NCBI RefSeq assembly: GCF_023914155.1
Contig: NZ_JAMWYS010000057.1
Location: forward strand, 1 to 42,428
Direction of reading: 5' to 3'
DNA length: 42,428 nt
Source of the DNA: Solitalea agri
GTDB lineage: Bacteria; Bacteroidota; Bacteroidia; Sphingobacteriales; Sphingobacteriaceae
The translations under genes and the position numbers were made by a program. Under the pieces are notes generated by a model. It saw nothing but the letters and a program-made list of their open reading frames with translations. It had not been told where the DNA came from and ran no database searches. Positions 15,661-23,706 of the stretch are shown here, piece after piece; the first letter of the stretch is position 1, and each line of letters starts with the position of its first letter.

Positions 15661-17298
15661 ATGGCAAACGAAAATTCATTTACACAAACTCTAACAAATT
15701 TATTTGTTAAAAAAGAAGAAGAAATTCCGGAAGAGTACCGAATTGGAGAGGTTCACCAAAAAGAGTACTTGATCAATGGCGAAATGAGAGCGTGGAATGG
15801 AAAAGTTACTGAAGTCTACTCTCCCATAATGATTCAATCTGCCGAAGGACCTAAACGCAAATTTTTAGGTACCTATCCGGTTGGAACTGAAAAAGAAGCC
15901 TTAGAGGCTTTGGATGCAGCGATCGCTGCTTATGATAATGGTCGTGGCGAATGGCCTACCATGAGTGTTAGCGATCGGATAGCTTGTATGGAGCGGTTTG
16001 TTTACAAAATGGGAGAACAAAAAGCTACCATCGTAAAATTGATTATGTGGGAAATTGGCAAATCGTACGCTGATTCGGTTAAAGAATTTGACCGGACAGT
16101 AGAGTATATCAATAACACCATCGATGCTTTAAAAGATCTTGATCGCCAATCATCACGTTTTGCTATAGAAGAAGGAGTTATTGCTCAAATACGTCGTTCT
16201 CCATTGGGTGTTGTTTTATGCATGGGTCCATTTAATTATCCGTTAAATGAAACCTTTACAACGCTTATTCCAGCCATTATTATGGGCAATACGCTTTTAT
16301 TCAAACCTCCAAAGCACGGAACACTTGTTCATTATCCATTGCTTAAAGCTTTTCAGGAGTCCTTTCCAAAAGGTGTTGTAAATACCGTTTATGGGCGAGG
16401 CGCGGATGTAACCCCTTGCTTAATGAAAAGCGGAAAGATCAATGTGCTTGCTTTTATTGGTTCAAGTAAGGTTGCAAATGATTTAAAGAAAAACCACCCG
16501 AAACTAAATCGTTTAAGGGCTATTTTAAGTTTAGATGCAAAAAATGCTTCTATTATTACTAAAAATGCTGATTTAAGCTTAGCGGTAAATGAAAGTATTT
16601 TAGGCTCTCTTTCTTATAATGGTCAGCGTTGTACAGCGATAAAAATCCTATTTGTTCACAAAAGCATTGTCGACGATTTTATTAAGCAACTTAATGAAGC
16701 CATTGCGGCCCTGAAATATGGCTTGCCCTGGGAAAAAGGTGTACTGCTTACACCCGTAGCTGAGCCTGGAAAACCTGCTTATTTAACCGAATGTATTAAT
16801 GATGCGATTGCGAATGGTGCTAAAGTGATGAATGAGAATGGTGGAACGGTGGCCGAATCTTTTGTTTTTCCAGCGGTAGTTTATCCGGTAAATAATAAAA
16901 TGAAACTTTATCGTGAAGAACAATTCGGGCCAGTTATACCAATTGTACCTTTCGAAAGTTTGGATGAGCCAATTGACTACCTGATTGAATCTCCGCACGG
17001 TCAGCAAGTCAGCGTATTTACAACAGATGCTAAAGAAGCAGCGCAACTTATTGATCCGTTGGTAAACCTTGTTAGTCGGGTAAATATTAACAGTCAGTGC
17101 CAACGTGGACCTGATGTGTTTCCATTTACCGGTCGAAAAGACAGTGCCGAAGGAACGTTGTCGGTAGTTGATGCATTACGTTCATTTTCTATCCGTTCAT
17201 TAGTGGCCTCGAAAATGAATGATGTGAATAAGGACTTATTTAACGCTGTTGTAAAAAACCATGATTCAAATTTCCTAAGCACGAACTTTATCTTTTAA
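15661..17298 (+). CDS. NADP-dependent glyceraldehyde-3-phosphate dehydrogenase-like aldehyde dehydrogenase
   Basis: 545 residues, longer than typical ALDHs by an N-terminal extension of about 40 residues, as in the GapN-like group. 'SPLGVVLCMGPFNYPLNETF' (about residues 181-200) is the cofactor/substrate-binding block, and 'SYNGQRCTAIK' holds the catalytic Cys324. GapN oxidises glyceraldehyde-3-phosphate directly to 3-phosphoglycerate, making NADPH without ATP. The segment that reads LELGGK in most ALDHs is LSLDAK here (Ser290, Asp292), so the usual general-base glutamate is missing from its place. Long leader upstream; a strong terminator follows. The exact substrate is inferred from overall similarity. 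Confidence 0.8.
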   Translation: MANENSFTQTLTNLFVKKEEEIPEEYRIGEVHQKEYLINGEMRAWNGKVTEVYSPIMIQSAEGPKRKFLGTYPVGTEKEALEALDAAIAAYDNGRGEWPTMSVSDRIACMERFVYKMGEQKATIVKLIMWEIGKSYADSVKEFDRTVEYINNTIDALKDLDRQSSRFAIEEGVIAQIRRSPLGVVLCMGPFNYPLNETFTTLIPAIIMGNTLLFKPPKHGTLVHYPLLKAFQESFPKGVVNTVYGRGADVTPCLMKSGKINVLAFIGSSKVANDLKKNHPKLNRLRAILSLDAKNASIITKNADLSLAVNESILGSLSYNGQRCTAIKILFVHKSIVDDFIKQLNEAIAALKYGLPWEKGVLLTPVAEPGKPAYLTECINDAIANGAKVMNENGGTVAESFVFPAVVYPVNNKMKLYREEQFGPVIPIVPFESLDEPIDYLIESPHGQQVSVFTTDAKEAAQLIDPLVNLVSRVNINSQCQRGPDVFPFTGRKDSAEGTLSVVDALRSFSIRSLVASKMNDVNKDLFNAVVKNHDSNFLSTNFIF

Positions 17299-17302
17299 CG
17301 AT

Positions 17303-17333
17303 AAAAGGGCTGCCAAAAATTGGCAGCCCTTTT
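17303..17333. terminator. Terminator, probably shared by the GapN-like gene and the original tRNA-Pro
   Basis: A perfect 13-bp stem (aaaagggctgcca/tggcagccctttt) with a 5-nt loop. On the minus strand it follows the displaced tRNA-Pro 3' end by 7 bases, as expected if it was the ancestral tRNA terminator. Confidence 0.85.
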
Positions 17334-17339
17334 CATATA

Positions 17340-17398
17340 AGTCGGGATGGCCGGATTTGAACCGACGGCCTCCAGCACCCCATGCTGGCGCGATACCG
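17340..17398 (-). repeat. Displaced tRNA-Pro 3' fragment (distal att repeat)
   Basis: Matches 19301-19359 over 59 bases with one difference (G at 17368 versus A at 19329, in the variable loop of the tRNA). The D-arm and 5' acceptor strand are missing beyond 17398, so it cannot be a working tRNA. Confidence 0.9.
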
Positions 17399-17458
17399 CT
17401 TTTTATGTTAATTAATTAGTTATTTTTCAATCTATTGACTGTTCTACTCATTTCTTGA

Positions 17459-17479
17459 AGGTACACTAAAAGGTACACT
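17459..17479 (+). repeat. Tandem AGGTACACT repeats near the distal att site
   Basis: AGGTACACT occurs at 17459-17467 and 17471-17479, 12 bases apart. Short direct repeats beside an att site are typical of arm-type recombinase or excisionase binding sites; the role here is inferred. Confidence 0.4.
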
Positions 17480-17508
17480 TTTAATTTTTAATCCGTGTTG
17501 AGATATTG

Positions 17509-18633
17509 CTACCTGAATAGTTTCAAATACTCATCAAAAATAAACAGCTTTCCCCTCTTTCCTCCCGTTATCTCTCTTAATAAACCTAAACGTTCAAAAT
17601 CAGCAATTAATTTATAGGCAGAAACTACAGATATTTCTGCTATTTCACTAACCTTTGCTGCATCAGTCATTGGGTGTTGGTATAGATAGTTGATTACTTT
17701 TTGTCCATTTGCTGACTTACTGCCTAATGTCTGTAATTGAACCTCTATCTTTTTTTGCAATTGCAAAATATTATCAAAAGTTACAATACCATTTTGAGCT
17801 GTTTCTATTATTCCTACCAAAAAGAATTTAAACCATTGCACAATGTCATTCTTTTCTCTTACCCGCATTAGATTATCATAATAAAGCGTCCTGTTTCGTT
17901 CAAAAAAATCAGATAAATACAGAATTGGTTTTTTTAGAATCCCTTTATTTACTAAGTAAAGTGTAATAAGCAGTCTCCCAACCCTACCATTGCCATCCAA
18001 AAATGGGTGAATTGTTTCAAACTGATAATGAACTAATGCTATCTTAAGCAATTCAGGGAAGTAAACACTTTCATTATGCACAAAAAGCTCTATATCGCTC
18101 ATCAATTCAGCAATCGATGTATGAACCGGCGGTACAAATACTGCATCATTAATACTCGCTCCACCAATCCAATTTTGACTTTGTCTGAATTCACCTGGTT
18201 GTTTATGTTCTCCTCTTACTCCTTGCAGAAGTGTTTTATGTGTTTCTTTAATTAAACGTGAGGAAAAAGGAAGATTATGTAATTGACTAATTGCTTGATC
18301 CATTGCGGCAACATAATTTTGCACTTCTTCCCAATCGTCTCTTTTATCTAAAGGAACATCTTCCATATTTAGCAATGCCTCTTCCATATTCGTTTGTGTG
18401 CCTTCTATTTTACTGCTTTGTGTAGCTTCTTTTAGCACATGCATGCTTATAAATAAATCGATATTAGGAATGTAACCTGAATACATATCTAATCGGCCTA
18501 ACTCCCGATCTGCCTTACCCAATAACTTGATTAGTTCCATGTTCTCTAAAGTCCATTCCTTGTTTACTAGATTAGGTTGAAAGCTTTTATAAAACCCTTG
18601 GGTTACATATACACCTGATTTAAAATTTTTCAT
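17509..18633 (-). CDS. Fic family protein (predicted AMP transferase) with C-terminal winged helix
   Basis: 374 residues from the ATG at 18633 (an in-frame TTG 7 codons earlier was not used). The Fic motif HPFLDGNGRVGR is complete at residues 209-220: His209 is the catalytic base and the DGNGR loop binds the nucleotide phosphates. 'SSKIEGT' near residue 77 matches the inhibitory helix of class II Fic proteins, where the glutamate blocks ATP, so the enzyme is probably self-inhibited. The C-terminal 60 residues look like a winged helix-turn-helix ('DAAKVSEIAEISVVSAYKLI', then 'GLLREITGGKRGKLF'). It is the only intact gene of the tRNA-Pro element. No antitoxin gene is adjacent, which fits the built-in inhibitor. 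Confidence 0.92.
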   Translation of the reverse strand: MKNFKSGVYVTQGFYKSFQPNLVNKEWTLENMELIKLLGKADRELGRLDMYSGYIPNIDLFISMHVLKEATQSSKIEGTQTNMEEALLNMEDVPLDKRDDWEEVQNYVAAMDQAISQLHNLPFSSRLIKETHKTLLQGVRGEHKQPGEFRQSQNWIGGASINDAVFVPPVHTSIAELMSDIELFVHNESVYFPELLKIALVHYQFETIHPFLDGNGRVGRLLITLYLVNKGILKKPILYLSDFFERNRTLYYDNLMRVREKNDIVQWFKFFLVGIIETAQNGIVTFDNILQLQKKIEVQLQTLGSKSANGQKVINYLYQHPMTDAAKVSEIAEISVVSAYKLIADFERLGLLREITGGKRGKLFIFDEYLKLFR

Positions 18634-18651
18634 ATTCAAAGTAAAATTAAA

Positions 18652-18684
18652 CAAAGGTACCTCTTATTTTAGTTTTTGCACAAA
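18652..18684 (-). promoter_or_regulatory. Promoter of the fic gene
   Basis: On the minus strand, TTTG (18681-18684) and TACCTTTG (18652-18659) are 21 bases apart, which fits the Bacteroidetes -33/-7 consensus. The start codon follows 18 bases later. This is the clearest two-box promoter I found in the window. Confidence 0.75.
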
Positions 18685-18685
18685 A

Positions 18686-18756
18686 ACTTAAATAATGGAT
18701 GGGGTTATTTAAATTTTTATAACAAAACTTAAATAGAGAAATTGTTTATTTAAGTT
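18686..18756. promoter_or_regulatory. ACTTAAATA operator-like boxes upstream of fic
   Basis: ACTTAAATA at 18686-18694 and 18727-18735, and its reverse complement at 18747-18755. The last two form a perfect 10-bp inverted repeat (AACTTAAATA, 11-nt gap, TATTTAAGTT). They sit directly upstream of the fic -33 box. Confidence 0.55.
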
Positions 18757-18853
18757 ATTCTATCTATTGATGAATGTTCTTTACCCATTTTCTAGATTAC
18801 AATCTGATTGTATTGTCCGTTGTCTTGTTCATATTTGCCAATCAAAGTTAGTT

Positions 18854-19296
18854 TCATTTAGTTATAAGATGATCGTAATACTCCTTTAAAAACAAGAAGA
18901 CTTTTGTTTTTAAAGATCACGCTCAAATTGAATAAATGAAAAAGGGATATCGTTGGACTCGTAATTGAGTAATATTTGTTTTGCTTCCGAAAGCTTTTCT
19001 TTTAAAATCTCATTAACCTCTTTATAAGCTTTAAATGATCTTCTAAACTTACCTAATCCCTCATTTTCCTTTTCGGCAGGCTTTCAATCCTCTTTATTTG
19101 ATTTAAAGTCCAATCCTTTGTTTGTTAGCAATGACGTGATTGTAAAGTATTTCCTTTGAGAACCTTGAGTTACTCTTAAACAAATGGGATGGAAATCATT
19201 TAATAATTTTTTAGATGTGTTTAGCACAATAAATTGCTCTGGATTTATCCTTTCTAAGAAATAAAAAAAGCCTTCTATTATATATAGAAAGCTCAT
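18854..19296 (-). pseudogene. Tyrosine recombinase (integrase) remnant, N-terminal part
   Basis: Reading on the minus strand, 'FIVLNTSKKLLNDFHPICLR' then 'VTQGSQRKYFTITSLLTNKG' resembles the arm-binding domain of Bacteroidetes integrases. An in-frame TGA (19084-19086) follows, after which the same frame continues with 'KFRRSFKAYKEVNEILKEKL' and '..IPFSFIQFERDL', the usual lead-in to the core-binding domain, and ends at a TAA (18910-18912). A shifted frame then gives 'KTKVFLFLKEYYDHLITK' and stops at 18854. The catalytic domain (R-H-R-Y) is absent. The original start is unclear because the upstream part overlaps the tRNA terminator. The position beside the tRNA is the normal place for an integrase gene. 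Identity is by eye. Confidence 0.65.
19262..19292 (-). terminator. Terminator downstream of intact tRNA-Pro
   Basis: On the minus strand, gctttcta and tagaaggc pair (one G-U) around a 7-nt loop, followed by seven T. It begins about 10 bases past the tRNA and was presumably brought by the element. Confidence 0.7.
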
Positions 19297-19300
19297 TTTT

Positions 19301-19359
19301 AGTCGGGATGGCCGGATTTGAACCGACGACCTCCAGCACCCCATGCTGGCGCGATACCG
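19301..19359 (-). repeat. tRNA-proximal att repeat
   Basis: 59-bp partner of 17340-17398 with one mismatch. It covers the 3' three-quarters of tRNA-Pro and so defines the probable crossover segment. Confidence 0.9.
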
Positions 19360-19376
19360 GGCTACGCTACATCCCG
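19303..19376 (-). tRNA. tRNA-Pro(GGG)
   Basis: 74 nt, cloverleaf readable by eye: acceptor CGGGATG/CATCCCG, anticodon stem CCAGC/GCTGG with loop ATGGGGT (anticodon GGG), T-loop TTCAAAT, discriminator A. CCA is not encoded. It lies 7 bases downstream of cvfB on the same strand and could be transcribed with it. Confidence 0.95.
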
Positions 19377-19383
19377 ATGTAGC

Positions 19384-20232
19384 TTAATCTCCAAGCAAAT
19401 GATCAGAATTAACCAATCTGATCTCCTTTTCAAAAATATCAATTAGACGTTCTTTATAAAGAGCCCCAATAGTTTTTTTGAAGATTTTTTTGCTAACTTT
19501 TAATTCATTCAATATTTCATCCGGAGAACTCTTGTCTCCCAAAGCCAGTACACCATTATTCTTTTCAAGCTGATTTAATAGCGTAGTTTTAAAATCTAAA
19601 ACTTGTTTATAGCCTATTGCCTGCAAACTCAAATCTATTTTATCATCTTCTCTAATTTGCTTGATATATCCCTTTTTAACATCACCGGGATATAGATGCT
19701 CAAAAACCTCATTGTGATATAAAAGGCCCATATACTTTTTATTAACAATCGCATTATAACCTAAATCGGTTCTATCGGCAATTATTAATTCAACCTCATC
19801 GCCTTGCTTTACATCAAAATCAGATAGTTCAATAAAGTTGGTCAACTTTGTAGACCCAATAATTCTTCCATTTACCCTATCTAAAGAAATATAAACCAGA
19901 TACTGCTCGCCAATTTCCATCTGCGTTTTTTGTTCTCGTAGTGGCACAAATAGATCTTTCGAAAGACCCCAATCCATATATGCGCCTCTTTCGTTCTCAC
20001 TTACAACAGTTAGAGCTACAAATTCATCTACACAGGCTAAGGGTTTTTGTATTGTTGCCCGCGGCTTATCTTCACCATCCAGAAATACAAAAAGATTCAA
20101 AGAATCATTTTCTTGTAAACCCTCCGGAACTTCCATATATGGTAGCAGCGCCTCTCCCTTTCCATCGCTGAAATAAAGGCCAGCTCCTGATTTTTTAACA
20201 AACTTAAGTTCGTTATATTTTCCTATCTCCAT
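19384..20232 (-). CDS. cvfB: CvfB-like S1 RNA-binding protein
   Basis: 282 residues, the usual CvfB/YitL size. The N-terminus (MEIGKYNELKFVKKSGAGLY, 'GKGEALLPYMEVP') begins the first S1-like domain; 'ERGAYMDWGLSKDLFVPLREQ' (about residues 81-101) is the second, and 'ADRTDLGYNAIVNKKYMGLL' the third. A C-terminal winged helix follows ('LGDKSSPDEILNELKVSKKI'). CvfB proteins bind RNA and affect expression of virulence or stress genes in Firmicutes; in Bacteroidetes the role is not defined. The gene has a TAnnTTTG box 40 bp upstream and is followed closely by tRNA-Pro. Confidence 0.9.
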   Translation of the reverse strand: MEIGKYNELKFVKKSGAGLYFSDGKGEALLPYMEVPEGLQENDSLNLFVFLDGEDKPRATIQKPLACVDEFVALTVVSENERGAYMDWGLSKDLFVPLREQKTQMEIGEQYLVYISLDRVNGRIIGSTKLTNFIELSDFDVKQGDEVELIIADRTDLGYNAIVNKKYMGLLYHNEVFEHLYPGDVKKGYIKQIREDDKIDLSLQAIGYKQVLDFKTTLLNQLEKNNGVLALGDKSSPDEILNELKVSKKIFKKTIGALYKERLIDIFEKEIRLVNSDHLLGD

Positions 20233-20271
20233 TTTCCTAAATATTATCCCCTCTTAACAATTCAATGTTTA

Positions 20272-20279
20272 CAAATATA
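20272..20279 (-). promoter_or_regulatory. -7 box (TATATTTG) for cvfB
   Basis: TATATTTG on the minus strand matches TAnnTTTG, 39 bases before the cvfB ATG. Confidence 0.5.
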
Positions 20280-20358
20280 GCACTCCATCATCAGTACGAT
20301 GCTATTGTAAATTTATTAATGCGTGCTACAAATAAATTCTTTCAGTGAAATTATTAGT

Positions 20359-20366
20359 TAAATTTG
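20359..20366 (+). promoter_or_regulatory. -7 box (TAAATTTG) for the DUF4175 gene
   Basis: TAAATTTG matches TAnnTTTG and ends 21 bases before the ATG at 20388. This also argues against the longer upstream reading, which would start inside the box. Confidence 0.5.
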
Positions 20367-20387
20367 TTATTGAGGCTAGGTGTATTT

Positions 20388-23300
20388 ATGTCATATCAAA
20401 ATTCGAATTATGATTTCCTGATACAAAAACTCGATGAGTTTATCCGGAAGTATTATAAAAACAGGTTAATTAAAGGAAGTTTATATGTAGTGGCGATTTT
20501 AGCGGCATGTTACCTGATTTTAACAGTCACTGAATACTATTCGTTTTTGAGTACAATACTCCGTACCCTTATTTTCTTTGGTTTTGTTTTTCTATCTATT
20601 TTGGTTTTGGCCATTTATGTGTTAAAGCCATTGTTATCGCTTTTAAAATTAGGAACTGTTATTAATCATCAGCAGGCCTCTGAAATTATTGGTTTACATT
20701 TCCCCGAAGTTAAAGACAAGCTATTAAATACGCTTCAACTAAAGCAAATGTCGAGTCAAACGGCCGACAACAAATTAATTGAAGCCAGTATCAATCAAAA
20801 AATTATTCAATTAAAACCAATTCCATTTAGCTCGGCAATAAAACTGGGTGAGAATAAAAAATATTTAAAGTTCGCGCTGCCTCCTCTTATTGCTTTACTT
20901 GTTTTAGGTGCTGCTGCTCCAGGTGTTTTAAAGGATGGAACAACTCGCCTTGTTAATTATAGTCAACCTTTTGAGCGCAAAGCTCCTTTTCAAATTGAGG
21001 TTACCAACAAAAAATTAAGTGCATTACAAAATGAAGACTTAACATTAACTATAAAATTAAGCGGGGATGAAATTCCACAGGATATTTACCTGATTGAAGG
21101 TGAAAATCGTTATAAACTCGACAAGAAGAACATTCTTGAGTTTAGTTATACTTTTAAGAATCTACAAAAAACTCAAAACTTCCGTTTTCTGGCCGACGGT
21201 TTTTATTCTAAAGAATATGAACTTTCTGTTTTACCGAATCCCCTCTTATTAAATTTTGAAGTCACATTGGTTTATCCTTCCTATACAAAAAAAGTAAATG
21301 AGACTCTTCAAAATATAGGAGATTTTTCGGTTCCCGCCGGAACGCTGGTAAGTTGGAACTTTAAAACCTCCAATACCCGTCAGCTTGATGTATTGATAGA
21401 TGGTTTAAATCAACCTGCAGAAAAGAAATCAGAAACCTCTTTTTTATTCAGTAAAAAGCTTTTTAAAACAACGAATTATGCCGTTCAAACTAAAAATGGC
21501 TATGTGCTTAAAAAAGACTCACTGAATTATTCGATTAATGTAATTCCTGACGTAAGCCCTTCTATTAATGTAATTGAGCGCTTCGATTCACTTACTACTA
21601 AACAGTTTTATTTTTCGGGAGATGTTAAAGATGATTACGGGTTTTCGAAACTTACCTTCAATTATCAGATTTTAAACAAAGACAAGAAAAAGGTTTACTC
21701 AAAAGCCATCCCAATCAATACCGCTCAAACTTCTGAAACTTATTTTTACAATTGGGACCTGATTGAAAGCGGAATACTACCTGGGGATGAAATCAGCTAT
21801 TATTTTGAAATTTTTGATAATGATGGAGTAAATGGTATTAAATCGACCAAATCGGTTATAAAAACATTAAAAACACTTTCAAAAAACGAAATTGATAAGC
21901 AGCTTGATGATAAACGTGAAGAATTAAAGGATAAAATGGAGAAAGCATTGCGACAAGCCTCAAAAATTGAACGCGATGCAAAAAAACTTAATGATAAGCT
22001 CGCCGACAAAAAAACATTGACCTTTGAAGAGAAAAAGCAAATAACTGATCTTATTGAGAAGCAAAAACAGCTTGAACAAAACATTCAGGAAATTCAGCAG
22101 GAGAACAAAATAAATAACCAACAAAATAATGAGCTGAATGAGCTTGACCAAAAGATATTGGATAAGCAAAAGCAGCTTGAAGATATGTTCAATAATGTAT
22201 TGGATGAGAAAACAAAAGAGATCTTGGAAAATCTTCAAAAAATGATGGAAGAAAATAACAAGAATCTAACCCGTGATCAGTTGGAAAACATGCGAATGGA
22301 TAATAAATCACTGGAAAAAGAGCTTGATCGCATGCTTGAATTATATAAACAACTGGAATTTGAGCAAAAACTTCAACAGAATATTGATAAGCTTGATCAA
22401 CTCTCTCAAAAACAAGAAGAACTTTCGGAAAAAAGTAAAGACAAAAATTCGGACGCTGATAACCTTAAAAATGCACAAGATCAAATCAACCAGGATTTTG
22501 ATGAGTTGAAAAAAGACATGAATGATCTTGAAAAGAAAAATGAGGAATTAGAGAATAAGAATAACTTTGAAAACCCGGAGAAAGATCAGAACGATATCCA
22601 GAAGGAACTGAATAACAGCGTTGAGGAGCTTCAAAAAAACAATAAAAACAAAGCAGCTGAGTCACAAAAAAATGCCTCCAATAAGATGAAAAACCTGTCG
22701 CAAAAAATGCAACAGATGCAACAACAAATGGAAGGCATGAAACTTGATATTGATATTGAAGGTTTACGACAGGTATTGGAGAATCTGTTAAAAGTTTCTT
22801 TTGATCAGGAAAAACTAATGCAACAGTTTAAAACGCTAGGCGTGAATGATGCCGGGTTTACTTCACTGGTTCAAAAGCAAAAATCATTGAAAGATGATTT
22901 AAGTATGGTACAGGATAGTATTTTTTCTTTAAGTAAACGTATCCTTCAGATAGAAAGTTTCGTAAACAAGGAAATAGAAACTATAAACAAATACATGGAT
23001 AAAACCATGGAAAGTTTAGCTGACCGCCGTACCGGTGAAGCTGCCGGTAATCAGCAATATATTATGACATCTGTTAATAATCTGGCAGTAATGTTGAGTG
23101 AAGTGCTTGATCAATTACAAAATCAACAATCGAGCATGGGCAAAGGCAAATCAAAAAGTAAAAATAAAAAGCCTAGTCTTTCTCAACTATCAAAAATGCA
23201 GGATGAACTTAACAAGCAGATGCAGCAAATGAAAAATGGCATGAAACCCGGACAAGTTCCGAGAGGTCAGCAAAGTCAGCAAATAGCTAAAATGGCTCGT

Positions 23301-23702
23301 CAGCAACAAGCCATCAGAAACGCATTACAAGACATTAATAAAGAACAAAATAAAGACGGAAAAGGCAAACTCGGTGATCTGGATAAATTATCAAAAGATA
23401 TGGAACGAACCGAAACCGATCTTTACAACAAACAACTTACCCAGGAAATGCTGAAACGTCAGCAAGAGATAAAAACACGTTTATTGGAAGCAGAAAAGGC
23501 CGAAAAAGAACGTGATGAAGATGAAAAACGCGAAGCAAAACAAGGTAAAGAACAAACAGCCGATTATAAAGCGGTGTTTGATCAGTACCAAAAAGTAAAG
23601 CAAAAAGAGTTGGAATTATTAAAAACTCTGCCTCCTGGAGTAAGTTCATTTTATAAGTCGAAAATAAATACCTACTTTAACTTGTTAAATAACGGGAAAT
23701 AG
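20388..23702 (+). CDS. DUF4175 family membrane-anchored coiled-coil protein
   Basis: 1104 residues from the ATG. Two hydrophobic segments near residues 32-52 and 58-80, and a third near 158-178 ('FALPPLIALLVLGAAAPG'), anchor it in the inner membrane. An extracytoplasmic beta-rich part follows up to about residue 500. The rest is a very long charged coiled coil rich in K, E, Q and N, with a glutamine/methionine-rich tract ('KMQQMQQQMEGMK'). The C-terminus 'LLKTLPPGVSSFYKSKINTY' is the conserved DUF4175 end. Function unknown; a structural role in the envelope is plausible. A kinase-like ATPase gene follows after 4 bp, so the two are translated from one message. Confidence 0.82.
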   Translation: MSYQNSNYDFLIQKLDEFIRKYYKNRLIKGSLYVVAILAACYLILTVTEYYSFLSTILRTLIFFGFVFLSILVLAIYVLKPLLSLLKLGTVINHQQASEIIGLHFPEVKDKLLNTLQLKQMSSQTADNKLIEASINQKIIQLKPIPFSSAIKLGENKKYLKFALPPLIALLVLGAAAPGVLKDGTTRLVNYSQPFERKAPFQIEVTNKKLSALQNEDLTLTIKLSGDEIPQDIYLIEGENRYKLDKKNILEFSYTFKNLQKTQNFRFLADGFYSKEYELSVLPNPLLLNFEVTLVYPSYTKKVNETLQNIGDFSVPAGTLVSWNFKTSNTRQLDVLIDGLNQPAEKKSETSFLFSKKLFKTTNYAVQTKNGYVLKKDSLNYSINVIPDVSPSINVIERFDSLTTKQFYFSGDVKDDYGFSKLTFNYQILNKDKKKVYSKAIPINTAQTSETYFYNWDLIESGILPGDEISYYFEIFDNDGVNGIKSTKSVIKTLKTLSKNEIDKQLDDKREELKDKMEKALRQASKIERDAKKLNDKLADKKTLTFEEKKQITDLIEKQKQLEQNIQEIQQENKINNQQNNELNELDQKILDKQKQLEDMFNNVLDEKTKEILENLQKMMEENNKNLTRDQLENMRMDNKSLEKELDRMLELYKQLEFEQKLQQNIDKLDQLSQKQEELSEKSKDKNSDADNLKNAQDQINQDFDELKKDMNDLEKKNEELENKNNFENPEKDQNDIQKELNNSVEELQKNNKNKAAESQKNASNKMKNLSQKMQQMQQQMEGMKLDIDIEGLRQVLENLLKVSFDQEKLMQQFKTLGVNDAGFTSLVQKQKSLKDDLSMVQDSIFSLSKRILQIESFVNKEIETINKYMDKTMESLADRRTGEAAGNQQYIMTSVNNLAVMLSEVLDQLQNQQSSMGKGKSKSKNKKPSLSQLSKMQDELNKQMQQMKNGMKPGQVPRGQQSQQIAKMARQQQAIRNALQDINKEQNKDGKGKLGDLDKLSKDMERTETDLYNKQLTQEMLKRQQEIKTRLLEAEKAEKERDEDEKREAKQGKEQTADYKAVFDQYQKVKQKELELLKTLPPGVSSFYKSKINTYFNLLNNGK

Positions 23703-23706
23703 TGTT

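Larger units (their letters stand above)
17340..19359. mobile_element. Decayed integrative element in tRNA-Pro(GGG)
   Basis: A 59-bp direct repeat flanks about 1.9 kb. The tRNA-proximal copy is part of an intact tRNA-Pro; the distal copy is only the 3' part of the same tRNA. This is the standard footprint of tyrosine-recombinase insertion into a tRNA 3' end. Inside are a fic gene, operator-like boxes and a broken integrase gene next to the tRNA. The element looks immobile and mostly deleted, with fic as its only intact cargo. Confidence 0.8.

Noticed and set aside
19297-19344. An 86-residue minus-strand frame starting inside tRNA-Pro
   Set aside because: The first 16 residues come from the tRNA. 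The rest is the integrase remnant already listed.
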